From Apodemus sylvaticus (Eukaryota > Chordata > Mammalia > Rodentia > Muridae), in the NCBI RefSeq assembly GCF_947179515.1, contig NC_067483.1, positions 87,955,835 to 88,019,834 of the forward strand: a stretch of 64,000 nt of DNA. Reading direction: 5' to 3'. The notes beneath the pieces are model-generated. The model was not told the DNA's origin. It did no database searches and was given only the letters and a program-made list of their open reading frames with translations. Shown in pieces: positions 44,591 through 58,707 of this stretch (positions within the stretch are counted from its first letter, which is position 1; every line of letters begins with the position of its first letter). Position numbers and translations under genes: made by a program.

Positions 44591-47500
44591 GTGCGGTGGG
44601 GCCGGGCCGGAGGCGCAAGGCGACGCGGCCGCGGCGGCTGTGTGGGCTCGGGCACGCTGCATTCCCCCTGCGGCTCTGCGTGACCGGAGAGAAGGGCGGG
44701 AAAGGCCCGCGGCGCTGCCGCCGAGGTCCTGGAGGCCCACGGGGCCGACCCCTTCCGGGACATTGCGCTGACCCTGCAAGAAAAGCCCGGGAAGTAAGAG
44801 CATCCATCTGGCGGTGCCTCTGGCTTTGTAAAGACAAGGGGCCTCTTCGCTGGGTCTGGGTGGTCGCAGAGTTCTTGTTTATTTCACTGCCTTCTCTTGG
44901 CGTGGGGGTGGAGGGTGTGCGCGCGGTCTTTGAAGCTGCTCTGATTTGGGCCTATCTTGTCCTGGAAGATTTTAGTCTTCCATGAATACAGAAGATTCTT
45001 TTCCTTCCCCCTTAAGCCTATTTTTGTCTGATTATCCTTTCAACATCCGCTCACTCTCGGCATTTCTATTTTAATTATGCAAAGCAGTGCCGTTTCTTTA
45101 CAGTGCGTTCGCTTTGGGCCTGATTTCTACTTGGGAAATAACATTTTTCTCCAAACTTCCCGAGGTCTCGGCGCTTTCTGCAGTTATCTGGTCTCTTCAC
45201 TGACGCTTCCGAGATAGTCAGGAGGTGGTGGGATCGAGGGTCCTTGTAATTCCAGTGGCTCCTGCCTGCTGGGCTTCTGGTTTTGCTGCATACTGTCTTT
45301 GCAAGTGTGGCTCTCACCTACCCTGTTCCCACCTCCCCCATAGACTCAGTTACCCAAGCTCACACTGCTAATGGTCAAGGTAATTGATTTTCCTTGCTGT
45401 TCAGCTGCAGTAATGTGTTTCAGAAAAGGCAGACTAGCCCTCAATGGGGCTTCAGTACTTAAGGGGGGAAATGGGAAGAAGATCTTAACCAAGTGGGTAC
45501 CAAGATATCACACTGCTTTTGTTATTTCTCTTTATGGCAAGAACCGAAGCTGTCATCTTGATGCCCTCGGAGAGACTGCCTAGTTCCGCATGCTTGGCAC
45601 ACAGTTTTCATTCTATACATATTAAGTAGTAGCTAGGCACTGCCTTAGTGTCTATAATTATCATTGGTAAAGAAAATTTCAAGTACTGCTAGGCACATTT
45701 TTGTTGCATTTATGGCTGGACAGGGAACCCACCCTGGGCTCTTTCTGCTTGGTTAAGGAGTGTGAGGAGGATTGATAAGCCTTGTATTTGATGGAGCTGG
45801 TGTGCCCTGGAGGAGGAACCCAAGATGTCCCAGTCAAGTGTGGGAGCTTGATTAAGAGTCTTTATTCACAGAAGTGGGACAGGGAGGTGGAGATAGCTAA
45901 AATTTGAAGGACAGTTGAAGGCCCTATTTCCCACTGAGGTCTTTGAACTTTACCCAACAGTTCCCTCCTCCTTGTGAGAAGATAAATAGAACTCAAAGCT
46001 CTCTGGTTTTAGGAGAAAAAAAAAATAGACATCCTTGCCAGTTTATAGATTAAACCCATTTTTTTTCCTCCAGTCTTGAGTATAAGCAAAAAAGCAAGTG
46101 TCTTAGACTTATGTTTTCATGTTATTTTATGACTGGGATTCCTCTGTTGTAGAGCTATTAGAGAGGGGTATTGATAAAGCTTGAGGTGATGCTATCTCCA
46201 GAAGTAGCTTGGTTGGTTTTGAGACCAGATTTCTTTTTTTCCGATACAGGGTTTCTCTGTATAGCCCTGGCTGTCCTGAAACTCATTCTGTAGACCAGGC
46301 TGGCCTTGAACTCAGAAATCCGCCAGCCTCTGCCTCCCAGAGTGCTGGGATTACAGGCGTGCGCTGCTGCTGCCACCACCACCCAGCGAGACTAGATTTC
46401 AAGGCTGATGTTTGTGATCCTCTGGTCTCCATCCCTGGAGTGCTGGGAATTACAGGCCTGCCTGTGTAGCCACACCCAGCCTTTCAAATGGTTCTGTTCT
46501 GTTTTTGAGACCTGGCCTTGAACTCCCAAAGATCTGCCTGCCTCTGGCTCCCCACTGATGCGATTAAAGCGCGCACTACCACACCTGGCCATACCTTAAA
46601 TATTTTATTAGGCATTTGTATTAGCCAGAGAAGAGCCCTCCGGTGAAAGATGACCCCCCCCCCCCAACGTGGCCTAGGAAGAGAGAGCAGAAAAAGAGGG
46701 GCCACCTTAAATAACTTAGCATTCTAGCCCCTCTTCTGGGTATTTTTGACTGTGAAAGAAACTATTATTCAGAGTTAAGGTGGTACTCTTCCTTAGTTGA
46801 GGTTGGGAGTTTAGGTCTGAATTTAAAGTTGGTCTTGTGGGCTGAGCTTGGGAAGGCCTGAAAGAAACCTTTTTTTTTTTTTCTGGAGCTTGAATTTAAA
46901 TACCTTCTTTTACATCTGTATGAGAGGATTGGCTGATATTTCCTAGCTCTGGGTGAGGGAGGACCTGTGGCCTCTGGCAGTTTAACTGGGTTGCAGAGTT
47001 GACCCTGGGAGGATTTGAGCTTTCTATGCTCAGAGCAAGGCCTCCTCCCTCCCCCTGGCGGGGCTCTACCTTACCTTGTCTACCTTACCTGGCTTGCCCT
47101 ACCTGGAAGGAAATGGAGAACTTTGTGGTTGTTGGAGGCTGGGTGAAGCACTTGGTCCTTGGCTGGTGCCCTGTGCTTCACAAGTCTATACTCCATGCCT
47201 GGCCTATTTCTTGCCTCCTAGGTAGGGACAAACACTTAGGATGTCGGCCTTTTTTTTTTTTTTTTTAAAGATTTATTTATTTATTATATGTAAGTACACT
47301 GTAGCTGTCCTCAGATACACCAGAAGAGAGCGTCAGATCTCATTACGGATGGTTGTGAGCCACCATGTGGTTGCTGGGATTTGAACTCAGGACCTTTGGA
47401 AGAGCAGTCGGTGCTCTTACCCGCTGAGCCACCTCTCCAGCCCAAGGATGTCGGCCTTTATACCAGTTCTCGGGCCTTACCTTGGTTAGGAGTCTGGTTT

Positions 47501-50500
47501 TTCTTATGGAGTATTCTCTGGTTTTGTATCTTAAGTACACCATTAGGGAGTATTTGGTCTGGGGGGGCAGTAGGTGTTTGTTCTTGCAGAGCCATAGCCA
47601 CAGGCCGAGGAGGCATAAGCCACTTGCCCCGGGGGATCAGAAGCTGCTGCCTGGTGTGATCCCACGGAGTGTTGAGAGCCTGGAGCTGAGTCCGCTCAGA
47701 AGTGCCATTTGTTGTCTGGTCTAGGGCCGGTCTTTGCTGGGGACTGAAGTTTGGGTGGATTCTGACTTTGTGTGGTACTGCCCTGAGGGAGGCAGTGGGC
47801 GGCACCTTGAGGCACCTGCGGAGGAGCTCTATGGGAGCACTGAATTACTGTTGGGTCACCTACACAGGTCTTGCCTTCTTAACATTTTTATTTACTTACT
47901 TAATGTTTATGAGTGTTTTGCCTGCATGTTTGTCTGTGTATCACCTGCCTGGTGCCAAGAAAGGTCAGAAGAGGTCAGATCCCCTGGAACTGGGGTTACA
48001 GATGGTTGTGAACAACGTAGCCCCTGAGCCATCTCCTCAGCCCACACAGCCTTGCACTTCAATGCAGCTGAGAGGAGGTCAGGTCCATCCTAAAGCCGCA
48101 GCCTTCTCTTCAACACTGCTTAATGTGTTTGTTTCTGGGCCTTTCCCGCTCTGCCCCTTGAAGCAGCCATAATGAGCACTCACTTCAGTCCATCAGAAAG
48201 CAGTCTATGTTAAGTAGAACTCGGGATGAGGGGAGAACTTGGTATCAGATTCTTGACCCATCCACCTCACTGTGTCTCCATTGTCACCACCATCTGCTGC
48301 TGCTCTTGCCTTCCCAGAGGCCTGGCCTGTGAAGGAAGGTGGCAGGAAACTGGGTTAATGTCTGTCTCCCTCATCTGTCACCTCACTGTCACCATCTCTA
48401 AAACAGGCAGTACTGGGTACAGAGCCTCATGGGAAAAGAAAGCGCCTGACCTTTACCTCGGGTACACTGGGGACCCGGGTGCCTCCCCGGAGTGTTCAGC
48501 CTATCTTCAGGCCTGGAAGCCTTCTGCAAACTCAGACTCACAGAAGCCCTCCCTTCTGCTCACCTGTGCATGCCTCGCTGCGCCCAGCGCTCTGCTGACA
48601 CATTTTCTCTGCCTGCCTCATTATCTAGGTCCTGTTCTGTATTGTTTTGAACCGCACGGTACTTAGGAGCCATTTCTGGGCCATCCAGACCCTTGAGCTC
48701 AAGTGCTGCTTCCTGCACTTCTGACAGGTCTAGAGGACACTGACACTCTGTGTGTCTCACAGCCTCTACAGCAAGTCCTAAGTGCGGCACACACCCTAAA
48801 AGGAACTGGGGTTACAATGGATTTGGGGGTGGCAAGCCATAAGTTTTAGCTTTTAGGAAAATACTTCAGATGAGAAAGCCAGAAGCTGTTTCTCATCCAT
48901 TTGCAAGTCTCTCTGAGGCCTGAGAGAGTATCAGGCGGCCTCGGGAGAACAGGAATCCATTGTCGCCTGGCTGGGGATAGGATTGTGGCCTGCACGAAGA
49001 TGAACGGCCCCTCACCTCTGTTCTTTGTCCTTTAGTCACCCATGTTTGATGGGAAAGTCCCACACTGGTACCACTTCTCCTGCTTCTGGAAGGTGGGCCA
49101 CTCCATCCGGCAGCCTGACGCCGAGGTGGACGGCTTCTCTGAGCTGCGATGGGATGACCAGCAGAAGGTCAAGAAGACGGCGGAAGCTGGAGGCGTGCCA
49201 GGTGTGTACGGGATTCAGGAGCACCTGCCGAGGCCGCTTCAGCAGCTCCTCATCCGGCCGCCCTGACTGTTGCATGAGGTTTGGGGTTACATCTTTCCAG
49301 GTGCTAGAAAGGCAGCCTTTAAATTTGCATGGTTCTTATTTTTAATAGGTTTTAATTTTTTATTTTATTAGTAGAATATGTATTAGTGTGTATGTGTGAG
49401 TGAGCATGTTAGTACATGCGCACATGTGTGTGGTACCATATGCATGTGGAGGTTAAAAGAGCTTTATTGAGTTGGTTCTCTCCCATGGGCTCCAGGAATT
49501 GAACTCAGGTTGCCAGGTTTGCATAGCACGTGCTATAGCCAAGCCATCTAACCAGTTTTAGGAAAATAGAGAGTGCTCCCATAGCCGACTCCCACCCCCA
49601 CCCCAAGTGCACTGATGTCCTTTGCTATTGTGTGTTCAGTGGGTGGGTGGATGGATAGATATAGATAATGACTGCACCTACCACTGATGCTTCCAGGTCC
49701 TGTACACGGATGGTACCCAGGAGGAAACCTCCGTCCTCTTTCTTAAAAAATAAAAAATAAAAAAATAAACCTTAGGCAGGCAGAGATCTCTGTGAGTTCA
49801 AGGACAGCCAGTGGTATGTAGGAAGACCAAAACAAATAAATACAGACTGTAAAGTCAGCAAAGCCGTAGCTTCCTGGGTGCTGGGATTACAGGTGTGCAC
49901 CTTCGACCCCTGACTTCTGTTCCGATTTCTAGCCTCATGGGTTAGTGTTGCCTAGGTTTAGTTTCAGGGAGAAGCTATGCGCTTTTCTTCCTGCTGCTTC
50001 GTTCAGCGTGATGCCCTTGGTCCTGCTCTGTTGCTGAGCGGTGTTCCTTTGTTTAAGCACCACACTTTGCTTGTCCTGTCCTCTGTTGGAGACGCTAGGT
50101 AGCTGACTTCATTCCAGCAGACTTTGTAATACTGATAGAGTTTGAGTGTCCCTCATCCAAAAATCTGAAGTGCTCCAAGATTCAAATCTTTGAGCAGTAA
50201 TACACCTTCATAGTTGGAAAATTCCACAGCTGATTTCATGACAGCGTTGGAGTTAATGACAGACAGGCCAGAAGTATAGTGCACCCTTACCTTCGGGCTG
50301 TGCGAATAATGCGTCTATGAACAGATGCATTTCATGTGTGGACCTGCAACCCATCCAGGGTGTTTTACGTGTATGTGCAGTTATTTTAAAAGTCAGAACA
50401 AACTCCTGAAGAGTTCTGTTACCAAGTCTTTCACACAGGGGACACTCAGCTTATAGCTTGTTGTGGTTTCTTTTTAAACTTTATGTTTAGATTTATTTTA

Positions 50501-53500
50501 TTTTATGTTTGTGCCTGATTCTCAGGGAGTCAGAAAAAGACTTCTGGTCCCCAGTTAAGGACCCACCATGTGTGGGGGACTGGGAATTGAACCTAGATCC
50601 TCTACATGAATAACGATTACTCTCAACCACTGAGCCATCTCCCCAGCCCACTAGTTGTGGTTCCAGTGTGGACTTTACTCCTGAACCTTCAGTGCTTAGC
50701 CTCTGCAGGTCCCTGGGTAAACACAGGTATTGTGACTGCTACTGTCTCCCAGGCTGTGGCTCGACCTACAGATTTATTGTAAATTTTCACATTTATTTAT
50801 TTCTATGTGGGAAGGGGTTGCATCTGTGCATGGTGATTCTCTCCTAACACCCACGGGGTCCCAAGGATGGAACTGGGGCTTAAGTTAACTTGTGTTAGCT
50901 GTAAGGAAGAAAATAGGGAATGTTCCTGTTGTTACAGCAGCATTTGTGGAGAAGGCTCTGTATAAGTTACCTCTCTATTGCTGTGATAAAACAGCATGAC
51001 CAAGCAGCTTCTAGAAGAAAGAGTTTATCTGGGGCCGAGAGTCTCATGACAGGGAAGTGTGGCTTCAGGTGGGAGGCTCAGTGCAGGAGTGTGAGCTGGA
51101 AACTGGTGTCACATCCTCCCTCAGCAAGACCACCTTCCTAAGCCTATTCAGACAGCACCATCTGGGGACCACCTCACGTGCCCAAGATGATGGGAGGCGT
51201 TGGTGGTCCAGACCATCTGACTTCCTTGTCAGACCCAGTCGGCACCGTCACCAAGGCCTGTGTTTAGTTCACTGTCTTCCAGTTCCATGGTTCTGTTACT
51301 ATGGCTTCGTGAAGTTGTGACACTGCACAATATCACTCCTCCACTTCTCCGTTGCGGGTCCTTTGTAATTCCTTACAGATGCTAGTAAAGCAGCTGAGGA
51401 GTACTTTACACTCAGTGTGAAGTATACCATGCAAGCATGAAGACTTGGTTAGATCCCCAGTACCCTGGTCAAAAACCTGCTCTGGCTGTAGGGTTGGGGT
51501 GTAGGCACTGGACAGGCAAATCCCTGGGCTGACTAGCCAGCCATCGAGCTAACTTGGTGATCTCTAGGTTCAATAAGAGACCCTGTGTCAAAAAGGTGAG
51601 GCAAGGGCTAGAGAGGGCTCCTTGTCTGCTCACTCACTGGGAGACCTGAGATTGGCTCCCAGCTCCCAACTGTCAGATAGCTAATGCCATCTTCTGGCAC
51701 CTGCATTCATGTACAGACACATAATTTAAAGACTAAAGTAGCTCTAAGCTATGCAGTGGAAATTAAAAGAAAATTTGGCTACAGTTGTTGCCAGTAGAGA
51801 TAATTGTGGTCACCCAAAACAGTGTCCTTGTGGGAGGGTCCTAGGAGAAAGAAGACAGGAGGTGGGCATTTGGGGGCTGCAGCACGAGGCTGCTGAGTTT
51901 GAGCAGAGACGTGTGTTCGGTTCTTCAGGCAAAGGCCAGGATGGAAGTGGCGGCAAGGCAGAGAAGACGCTGGGTGACTTCGCAGCAGAGTATGCCAAGT
52001 CCAACAGGAGCACGTGCAAGGGCTGCATGGAGAAGATAGAAAAGGTAGGTGGGGGGGACTTCACAGGTGCTCCCCTTGGGGGGAGGGGCGGGTGCTATTT
52101 CAGAAGAAAAGAACAACACAGAAATGCAGTGCAGGTGGGAGGTGTCTGTTTCTTCTTCTGGGCAGGCCCAGACCCTTGTTCTCCTTAGCTGCCTCTATAG
52201 GCAGGGGCCCTGGAAGAATCAGCATAGGTCTGCCCAAAGTCAGCAGGCATGGGGCAGTTCATGTTTGGTGGGTCTGAGGTTAGGTATTTCCAGCTCTCCT
52301 GTTTAATCAGAGAAACTTCACAAACCAGCCTCCTTGCCACCAGTTTTTGCCACTGAAGGCTGGCGACCGGTCAGGTGGAGTGGATGACGGAGTGGCTGTG
52401 TGTGGGAACGGTAGAAGGTTTGCCTGTGCTTGCCAGCATTCCCTTCTCTGGTGCCACGATTCATTTAGCATTAGTTGTATTGTGAAGTGTGTGAGTCAGT
52501 TTTTTGTGTGGTAGACGATATAATGCCAAAGATAGTCCGGAGGAAGAGGAGGAGGTGGCGGCGGTGGCAGCTGATGTTGGCTCACAGTTTCAAGCATTTC
52601 AGACCTGGTCCATCCCTTGGTCCTGTTGCTTTGAACCTGTCATGGAGTCCCATATTGCCGGAGCATGTGGCATGGGAAGCCTGTTCAGTTTGTGGGATAT
52701 AAAAGAGGAAGACCAACACCCTAATATCAGGGGAACCCCAAAGTTATAACTTCTTTCTAGTAGACCCTACTTCTGCCACCTCCCAAGAAAGCACCACAGT
52801 CTGGTGCTAGAAGGACCTTTGAGAATGATTCAAGATCTAAATATAGCAGACATGAAAACTAAGGAAAGTGTAGTTGCTAAATGTCCTCACCTTTCACCAT
52901 TAAAAATTGGAGGCAAAAACTGTGGTCCTCTTGTCTCTGAGGGAGCAGCAGCTGCTCTGTGTTCTAGAGTATTAGCCCAAGATGGAGTTTTCTGAACTGT
53001 CAGGACCCCTGTTGGCTCAATTCTTTGCAGCTGCCTCACAGGTGGGAAACTTCAGGAGTGTCAGTCATGCAAATTGTGCACCTGGCAGACTGGCAAGAAC
53101 CAGCTCCTGTCTGTTGCTGCAGCTCAATCGGATCCTGAATTGCAGCCACCAGAGGGTCCACTGTGTGTGTGTGTGTGTGTGTGTGTACACAAAAGGTGCC
53201 TTTTGGGGTAAGTTGCCACACTAAAGTCGTCACAGAATGTGCAGTGCTTCTGCTGTCCACACTGTCAGCATCATTCCCTATCCCGGGGAAGTGTTAGCAG
53301 TTAGACTAGCACTTCCCGATACTTGTCCAAGTATAGGTGTGTAGATAGTCATTTAGAATGTGTGGTTCTAAAGGTGTCCTAATAGCGCAGCAGGGCATGT
53401 GTCAGTCTCATAAAATGTGAGTGCTGGGGCCTCATGGTACCTCACAGGCCTTGATGGTATAAAACTTGGGACTTTCTGGAGCTTCATGTTGGCTGCATGT

Positions 53501-54359
53501 GCCTTTGTTTGGATTAAAGGCCCTAGGCTGGCTGCTCCCCAGATACCACACGGTTTTCTCTGCAGGGCCAGGTGCGCCTGTCCAAGAAGATGCTGGACCC
53601 AGAGAAGCCGCAGCTGGGTATGATTGACCGCTGGTACCATCCAACTTGCTTTGTCAAGAACCGAGACGAGCTGGGCTTCCGGCCCGAGTACAGTGCCAGC
53701 CAGCTCAAAGGCTTTAGCCTCCTCTCTGCAGAGGACAAAGACGCTCTGAAGAAGCAGCTCCCGGCAGTCAAGAGCGAAGGGTAGGTGGGATGTAGTTAAA
53801 GTGTAGAGTTCTAGGGGTGGTCTACAGAGCCAGTGGATTGATTCCAGTCCTCTAATGATGATCAGAAAGCCAGGAGCTGTGGGGCTGTAGGAGCAGAGGA
53901 CAGCAGAGAGACTAGGACGTCCGCTGCTCCAGTACCCACCCACCAGCTCACCAGCTGTGACATCTGTCCCCAGATGCTAGGTACTGCAGACTATGCCCCT
54001 GTTTCGTCAAGCTTCAGATATTAAAGACCACCCTGTGGACCATCCAAGTTTCCTTGTCCTGGTGATGGCCATGATTCCACACCCCGTGAAGATCCACATT
54101 TGTGTTCCTTTAACAGGGCCACAGCAGAGGCATTTCTGTGTCTGGATCTCGGGGGAATCATGACTGTTCACAGAAAGATAAAACAGTGGGAATGGCCTTG
54201 AATCAGAACAGATGGGTCCACATGTGGAGTTAGCGTCTTTAGCGTCTGAAGAAGTCATCAGATCCCATTACAGATGGCTGTGAGCCACCATGTGGTTGCT
54301 GGGAATTGAACTCAGGACCTCTGGAAGTGCTCTTTTTTTTTTTTTTTTTTTTTTAAGAT

Positions 54360-54406
<47 letters not shown>

Positions 54407-57400
54407 TTATATGTAAGTACACTGTAGCTGTCTTCAGACACACCAGAAGAGGGGACAGATCTCATTACAGATGGTTGTGAGCCACCATGTGGTTGCTGGG
54501 GTTTGAACTCAGGACCTTCGGGAGAGCAGTCTGTGTTCTTAACTGCTGAGCCATCTCACCAGCCCCTGGAAGTGCTCTTAACCACTGAGCTATCTCTCCA
54601 GCCCCTAGAGTAGTTTATCAGTGAGCATGCTGAGGGTGGTGGAACTATGTGCTGTGCTCACCAGCAACGCCTATGCCACTGTCACCAAGCAGCTTCTTGC
54701 ACTGCTCGTGGTCCTTACACAAGTTCTTAGAGCAGCAGAGGTAGCTTTGGAATGTGAAGTTTAGCAAGTCAGGCCAGTGGCTGAGGATGCCCTTGGACTG
54801 TTAGAGCATGGGGTGTTGGGATTCTCCAACTGTCCTTATTTATGACATGATGCTGGAGAACTGGAGCATGCTCAGCTCTGCCTGGTCTCATTATCACCAT
54901 AGTCTGCAAGCCCTGCTGGTCCCTAGCATGTGGCTTTAGAAAGTACCAGGGTGAATTCAGGTTGCGTGGAGATCTGGGGGTAGCTCCAGGTCTCACTCCA
55001 GGCTCAGTTCTTATAGTTGTGTTTGGCTTTTCCACAATTCCCTGTCACTTTGTGTGTAAGAGACATGGGGTTTAGCATGAGGTGTGACCTGAGCCCTTGC
55101 TCTGTCCTGGTTGTTCTGGACACTAGGGTGAGCTCCAGGCCCCTCCTTACTGGCAGAAGAGGTCCTGAACAGCATAGCCTCTCCTGTCTGTCTGCCTGCT
55201 TGCAGGCAGCACCTGTGCCTACGAGGGCAGGTGGGCAGCAACTAACACAGCTAAAGTGGCATTGAGGCCGTCACCTGGTTGCATTGGGCACTTCGTCTTG
55301 AGTGTTCTTATTAAGTCCTGTATCTCTTTCAGAAAGAGAAAATGTGACGAGGTAGATGGAACAGATGAGGTGGCCAAAAAGAAATCTAAAAAAGGAAAGG
55401 ACAAGGATAGCAGTAAGCTGGAAAAGGCCCTCAAGGTGAGTCCTAGGCCCTGTCTGCTCTGCCTTTTCTCATGCAGAAGGACACCCGGCTGTCCCTACTC
55501 ACCGAGACTGTAAACTCTCTCGTGTGCATGGCTGCATTGGACCCTCGTGACTTCTCCCAACTCCTCTCCTTGCTCATAGAAATCATTTTTATATGGGTGA
55601 CGGAACACATGAGGCCTTGGATGCCGGGTCTGCAGCCAGGACCAAGCAGTGTAGAATGTTCTGTGTCTTCCTAGACTCTCTGGGTGACACCCTGGTGCTT
55701 CAGTCAAGGGATCATGTGGCTTCCTGCACCTGCAGCTCACTCATGAGTTGGAGACTGTGGCTGAGTCCACAGATGCCAGAAGTTCTTAGCGCTGGCCTGA
55801 GAAGATCAAGGACTGGAGAGCACGCAGGAAAAAAGGAATCTCCAGGCTAACCAGGTGGCCATCGAGCGGGGAGCGCTCAATAGTGCTGGTTATGCTGTGC
55901 TGGAGCAGAGAAACAGTTAGCCACCTGTAGGATGCGGGTGCTGGGCTTTGGCCAGAGACAGCAGTCAGTCTCTTGGGAACATGAGTTTTTAGGAGCTTGA
56001 GTTTGTGATTCACACCTTTCGCTACTGGCTCAGTTATAAGCAATATGTGATGTGGTTTTGCCTGGTGGGGCCCTCTGCTTAAGTGTGAATGATGTTTTTT
56101 TTTTTTTCCTTCTTGGTATGGGTGTTTGCCTGCCTCTGTGTCTCATGTGTCCGAGCTGCCATGCGGATGATGGGAATTGGATCTAGGTCCTCTGCAGGAG
56201 CAACAGGGCTCTTAACTGAGTCATGGCTCCAGTCATCCCCAGACTTGAAATTTGGTTCTCACTTTCACATATTTGCATTTGCCTTTCTGTGGGTGTACTG
56301 ATGTTCTCTCTCCAATGTTGCCAGTGATAAAAGCAAGCCAGAAGATTGAATTACCTCTCAGCTCCTTTCTCTCCTCCAGTCTGCCTCTGTAGGCGTCTGT
56401 CCCTAGCCATAGAGAGAGATAGGTCTGTGTTTCCACGCTGCTTCTGGCCTCCCACTGTGTGCCCTGCCCTGTGTGGGGAGTAGTGCGAAGGGTGTTGGTA
56501 TCGAGAGCCCGCCACTGAGGTGGGAAGCAGGGAGTGAGCATGCAGGTGACAGCCTCAGTGGAGGAGTTACAGTCTCTCCTTAGTGTTGGGAGCAGGTGTT
56601 GGTAGGGCCAGCACTCTCCTTAACCTCGTGGAAGGTGCAGCCTGATCCTCCACCCGCCTTGCCTGCTGTCATAAGGAGGGTGGAGGAGGCTCACCCTGGC
56701 ATACCTCCTTGGCAGATAGTTGTGAGAATAAATGAGATAGTACCTAACACCAGCGAAGAGTAGGCAGTTAGTAGACATTGAAATCAAGATTTTGAAGTCC
56801 CAGCTCTAGAAGAGATCGCATATCTTGCTACTTGACCATGAGTGTGTAGGAAAATCTATAAGTGGGTGTTGGCAAAGATAATGGGGTCCAAGAACTTCCA
56901 GTCACTTCTGTGTCTCTTGAAAGAGGTTTCTGAAGGTGTGACATCAGGACCCATGAAAAAAGGGTCTTGGAAATAAGTCTTATTTACAAGTGGTCACTTT
57001 GCAAATGTTTTCTGAGAGCATTGCCTGGCTTTATTGTAATTGTGGGCTTTTCCATCCTCACCCAAATTCCCAAAATAACAACTCTGAGATTGAATTATGA
57101 GCTGGGCGGTGGTGGCGCACGCCTTTAATCCCAGCACTCTGGGAGGCAGAGGCAGGTGGATTTCCGAGTTCGAGGCCAGCCTGGTCTACAGAGTGAGTTC
57201 CAGGACAGCCAGGGCTACACAGAGAAACTCTTATCTCAAAAAAACAAAACAAAACAAAAAAATTTAATTATTTATGAATAAATGCCTAGGCCAAAAGCTC
57301 TGCTAGTCCCCTTACTTTGTATCTCATTACCCCCATTTATTCAAAGTCCTGCCACGTGGCGAGTTACCTCTTCTTAGGTTCATTGGCCAAACTCCATCAG

Positions 57401-58656
57401 TGAATCTCTTCCCACTGAAACTCCCACCTATTTCCTGCCTGAGTTAATAGGCCAACAGCTTTTATTGACAGGTGAAGCTTCCATACAGTACACAAGGAAT
57501 CTCTATGCTTTGTTTTGATGTGTGCAGGGGTTTGCCTGAGAAGTAAACATGGGGGTGGAGTTGGTCAGACTAGTCTTGGAGAAATAGCCAGCCCAGCACC
57601 ATCAAGAGTGTACAGAAGGCTCACTGGTGGGCCCGGCGCTGGTGGCAGTGCTTAGCCAGGAAGAACACTGTCTACCTAGTATAGTAACCTGGGTTGAGGG
57701 TAAGCCAATCATAACATATATAATTTTATGTGAATGAGTGTTTTATCTACCCATGTGCCGGAAGAGATCAGAAAAGGGCATCCAGAAAAGGGCCAAGTTA
57801 GGGATGGTGTTGTAAGCCTCCATTGGATGATGGGGTCAATTCTCTACTTCCACGGTTTGAGTCCCAGGGATCAGACTCAGGTCATAAGGCCAGGAGCAAA
57901 TGGCTTTTCCCATTGAGCCTGGGTGGTTTTTTTTTTTTTGGTTTTTTGAGACAGGGTTTCTCTGTGTAGCCCTGGCTGTCCTGGAACTCACTCTGTAGAC
58001 CAGGCTGGCCTCAAACCAAGAAATCTGCCTGCCTCTGCCTCCCAAGTGCTGGGATTACAGGTGTGAGCCACCACGCCCGGCTAACCAATGAACCATTTTG
58101 CTAGCCCTCATTAACTCATTTAAAGTCCAGCAATGACTGAGGCAAGAGACTTTCTGTGAATTTGAGGGCAGCCTGGGTTCTGGAGTGAGATTCTGTCTCA
58201 CTCAGTTTCTCCCTAAAAGTTACCGCTTGGACTTTTATAGCCCAGACCTTTTATTATCCCAAAGGCGGAGGCCCCTACTCCCTGTCTCAATGGCACCGAA
58301 TCACACCTTCGTGGCTAGTGTTCAGGTGCCTCATGGACAGCCCCAAGATCAAGAAAGACCTCACTGACCCCCTAGTGAGCAATTGAGTTCGAGTTATAAA
58401 GCTTACATTAGGGGCTAGGAATAATAATACACACCTTTAATGCCAACATTTGGGGGGCAGTTAGAGACCAGTCCGCCTAGTATACATAGTGAGTTTCGGG
58501 TCAGCCAAAGTCACTTAATAGAGAGACACCCCCCCCCCAAAAACAAAACAAAAGCAACAACAACAAAATACAAACCTTTGCATTGTGGAAGGAGAAAATC
58601 AGCTCCCACATTCTAAACATGGTAGTGTGCCCACGTTATAAATTAGTGTGATTCTT

Positions 58657-58707
<51 letters not shown>

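Larger units (their letters stand above)
44170..44800. promoter_or_regulatory. CpG island at Parp1 5' end
   Basis: Frequent CG dinucleotides across promoter, exon 1 and the start of intron 1, in sharp contrast with both sides. It marks a broadly active housekeeping promoter. Edges are by eye. Confidence 0.85.
44591..49035 (+). other. Parp1: Parp1 intron 1
   Basis: 4445 bases. The first 200 belong to the CpG island. From 44800 to 46220 no repeat family was recognised, so this is the part most likely to hold intronic regulatory sequence. It is followed by a cluster of antisense SINEs at 46.2-46.6 kb, a B2 at 47.25 kb and a B3 at 47.88 kb. From 48050 to 49035 nothing was recognised. Confidence 0.9.
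49202..51928 (+). other. Parp1: Parp1 intron 2
   Basis: 2727 bases, mostly interspersed repeats: an antisense tRNA-derived SINE, an ancient DNA-transposon-like piece, antisense B3-type fragments, a rodent repeat at 50.96 kb and two SINEs at 51.4-51.7 kb. Confidence 0.9.
52045..53565 (+). other. Parp1: Parp1 intron 3
   Basis: 1521 bases, with an antisense MaLR-like fragment at about 52.47-52.83 kb and a short TG repeat at 53.16 kb. Nothing else was recognised. Confidence 0.9.
53781..55332 (+). other. Parp1: Parp1 intron 4
   Basis: 1552 bases, dominated by a B2 inserted in another B2 at 54.25-54.61 kb. Confidence 0.9.

Noticed and set aside
44471..44683. 70-codon frame from the Parp1 start
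   Set aside because: Read-through of exon 1 into intron 1; splicing at 44590 gives the family protein.
53368..53943. 191-codon minus-strand frame over exon 4
   Set aside because: Mirror frame of the conserved Parp1 exon; no independent codon or domain support.
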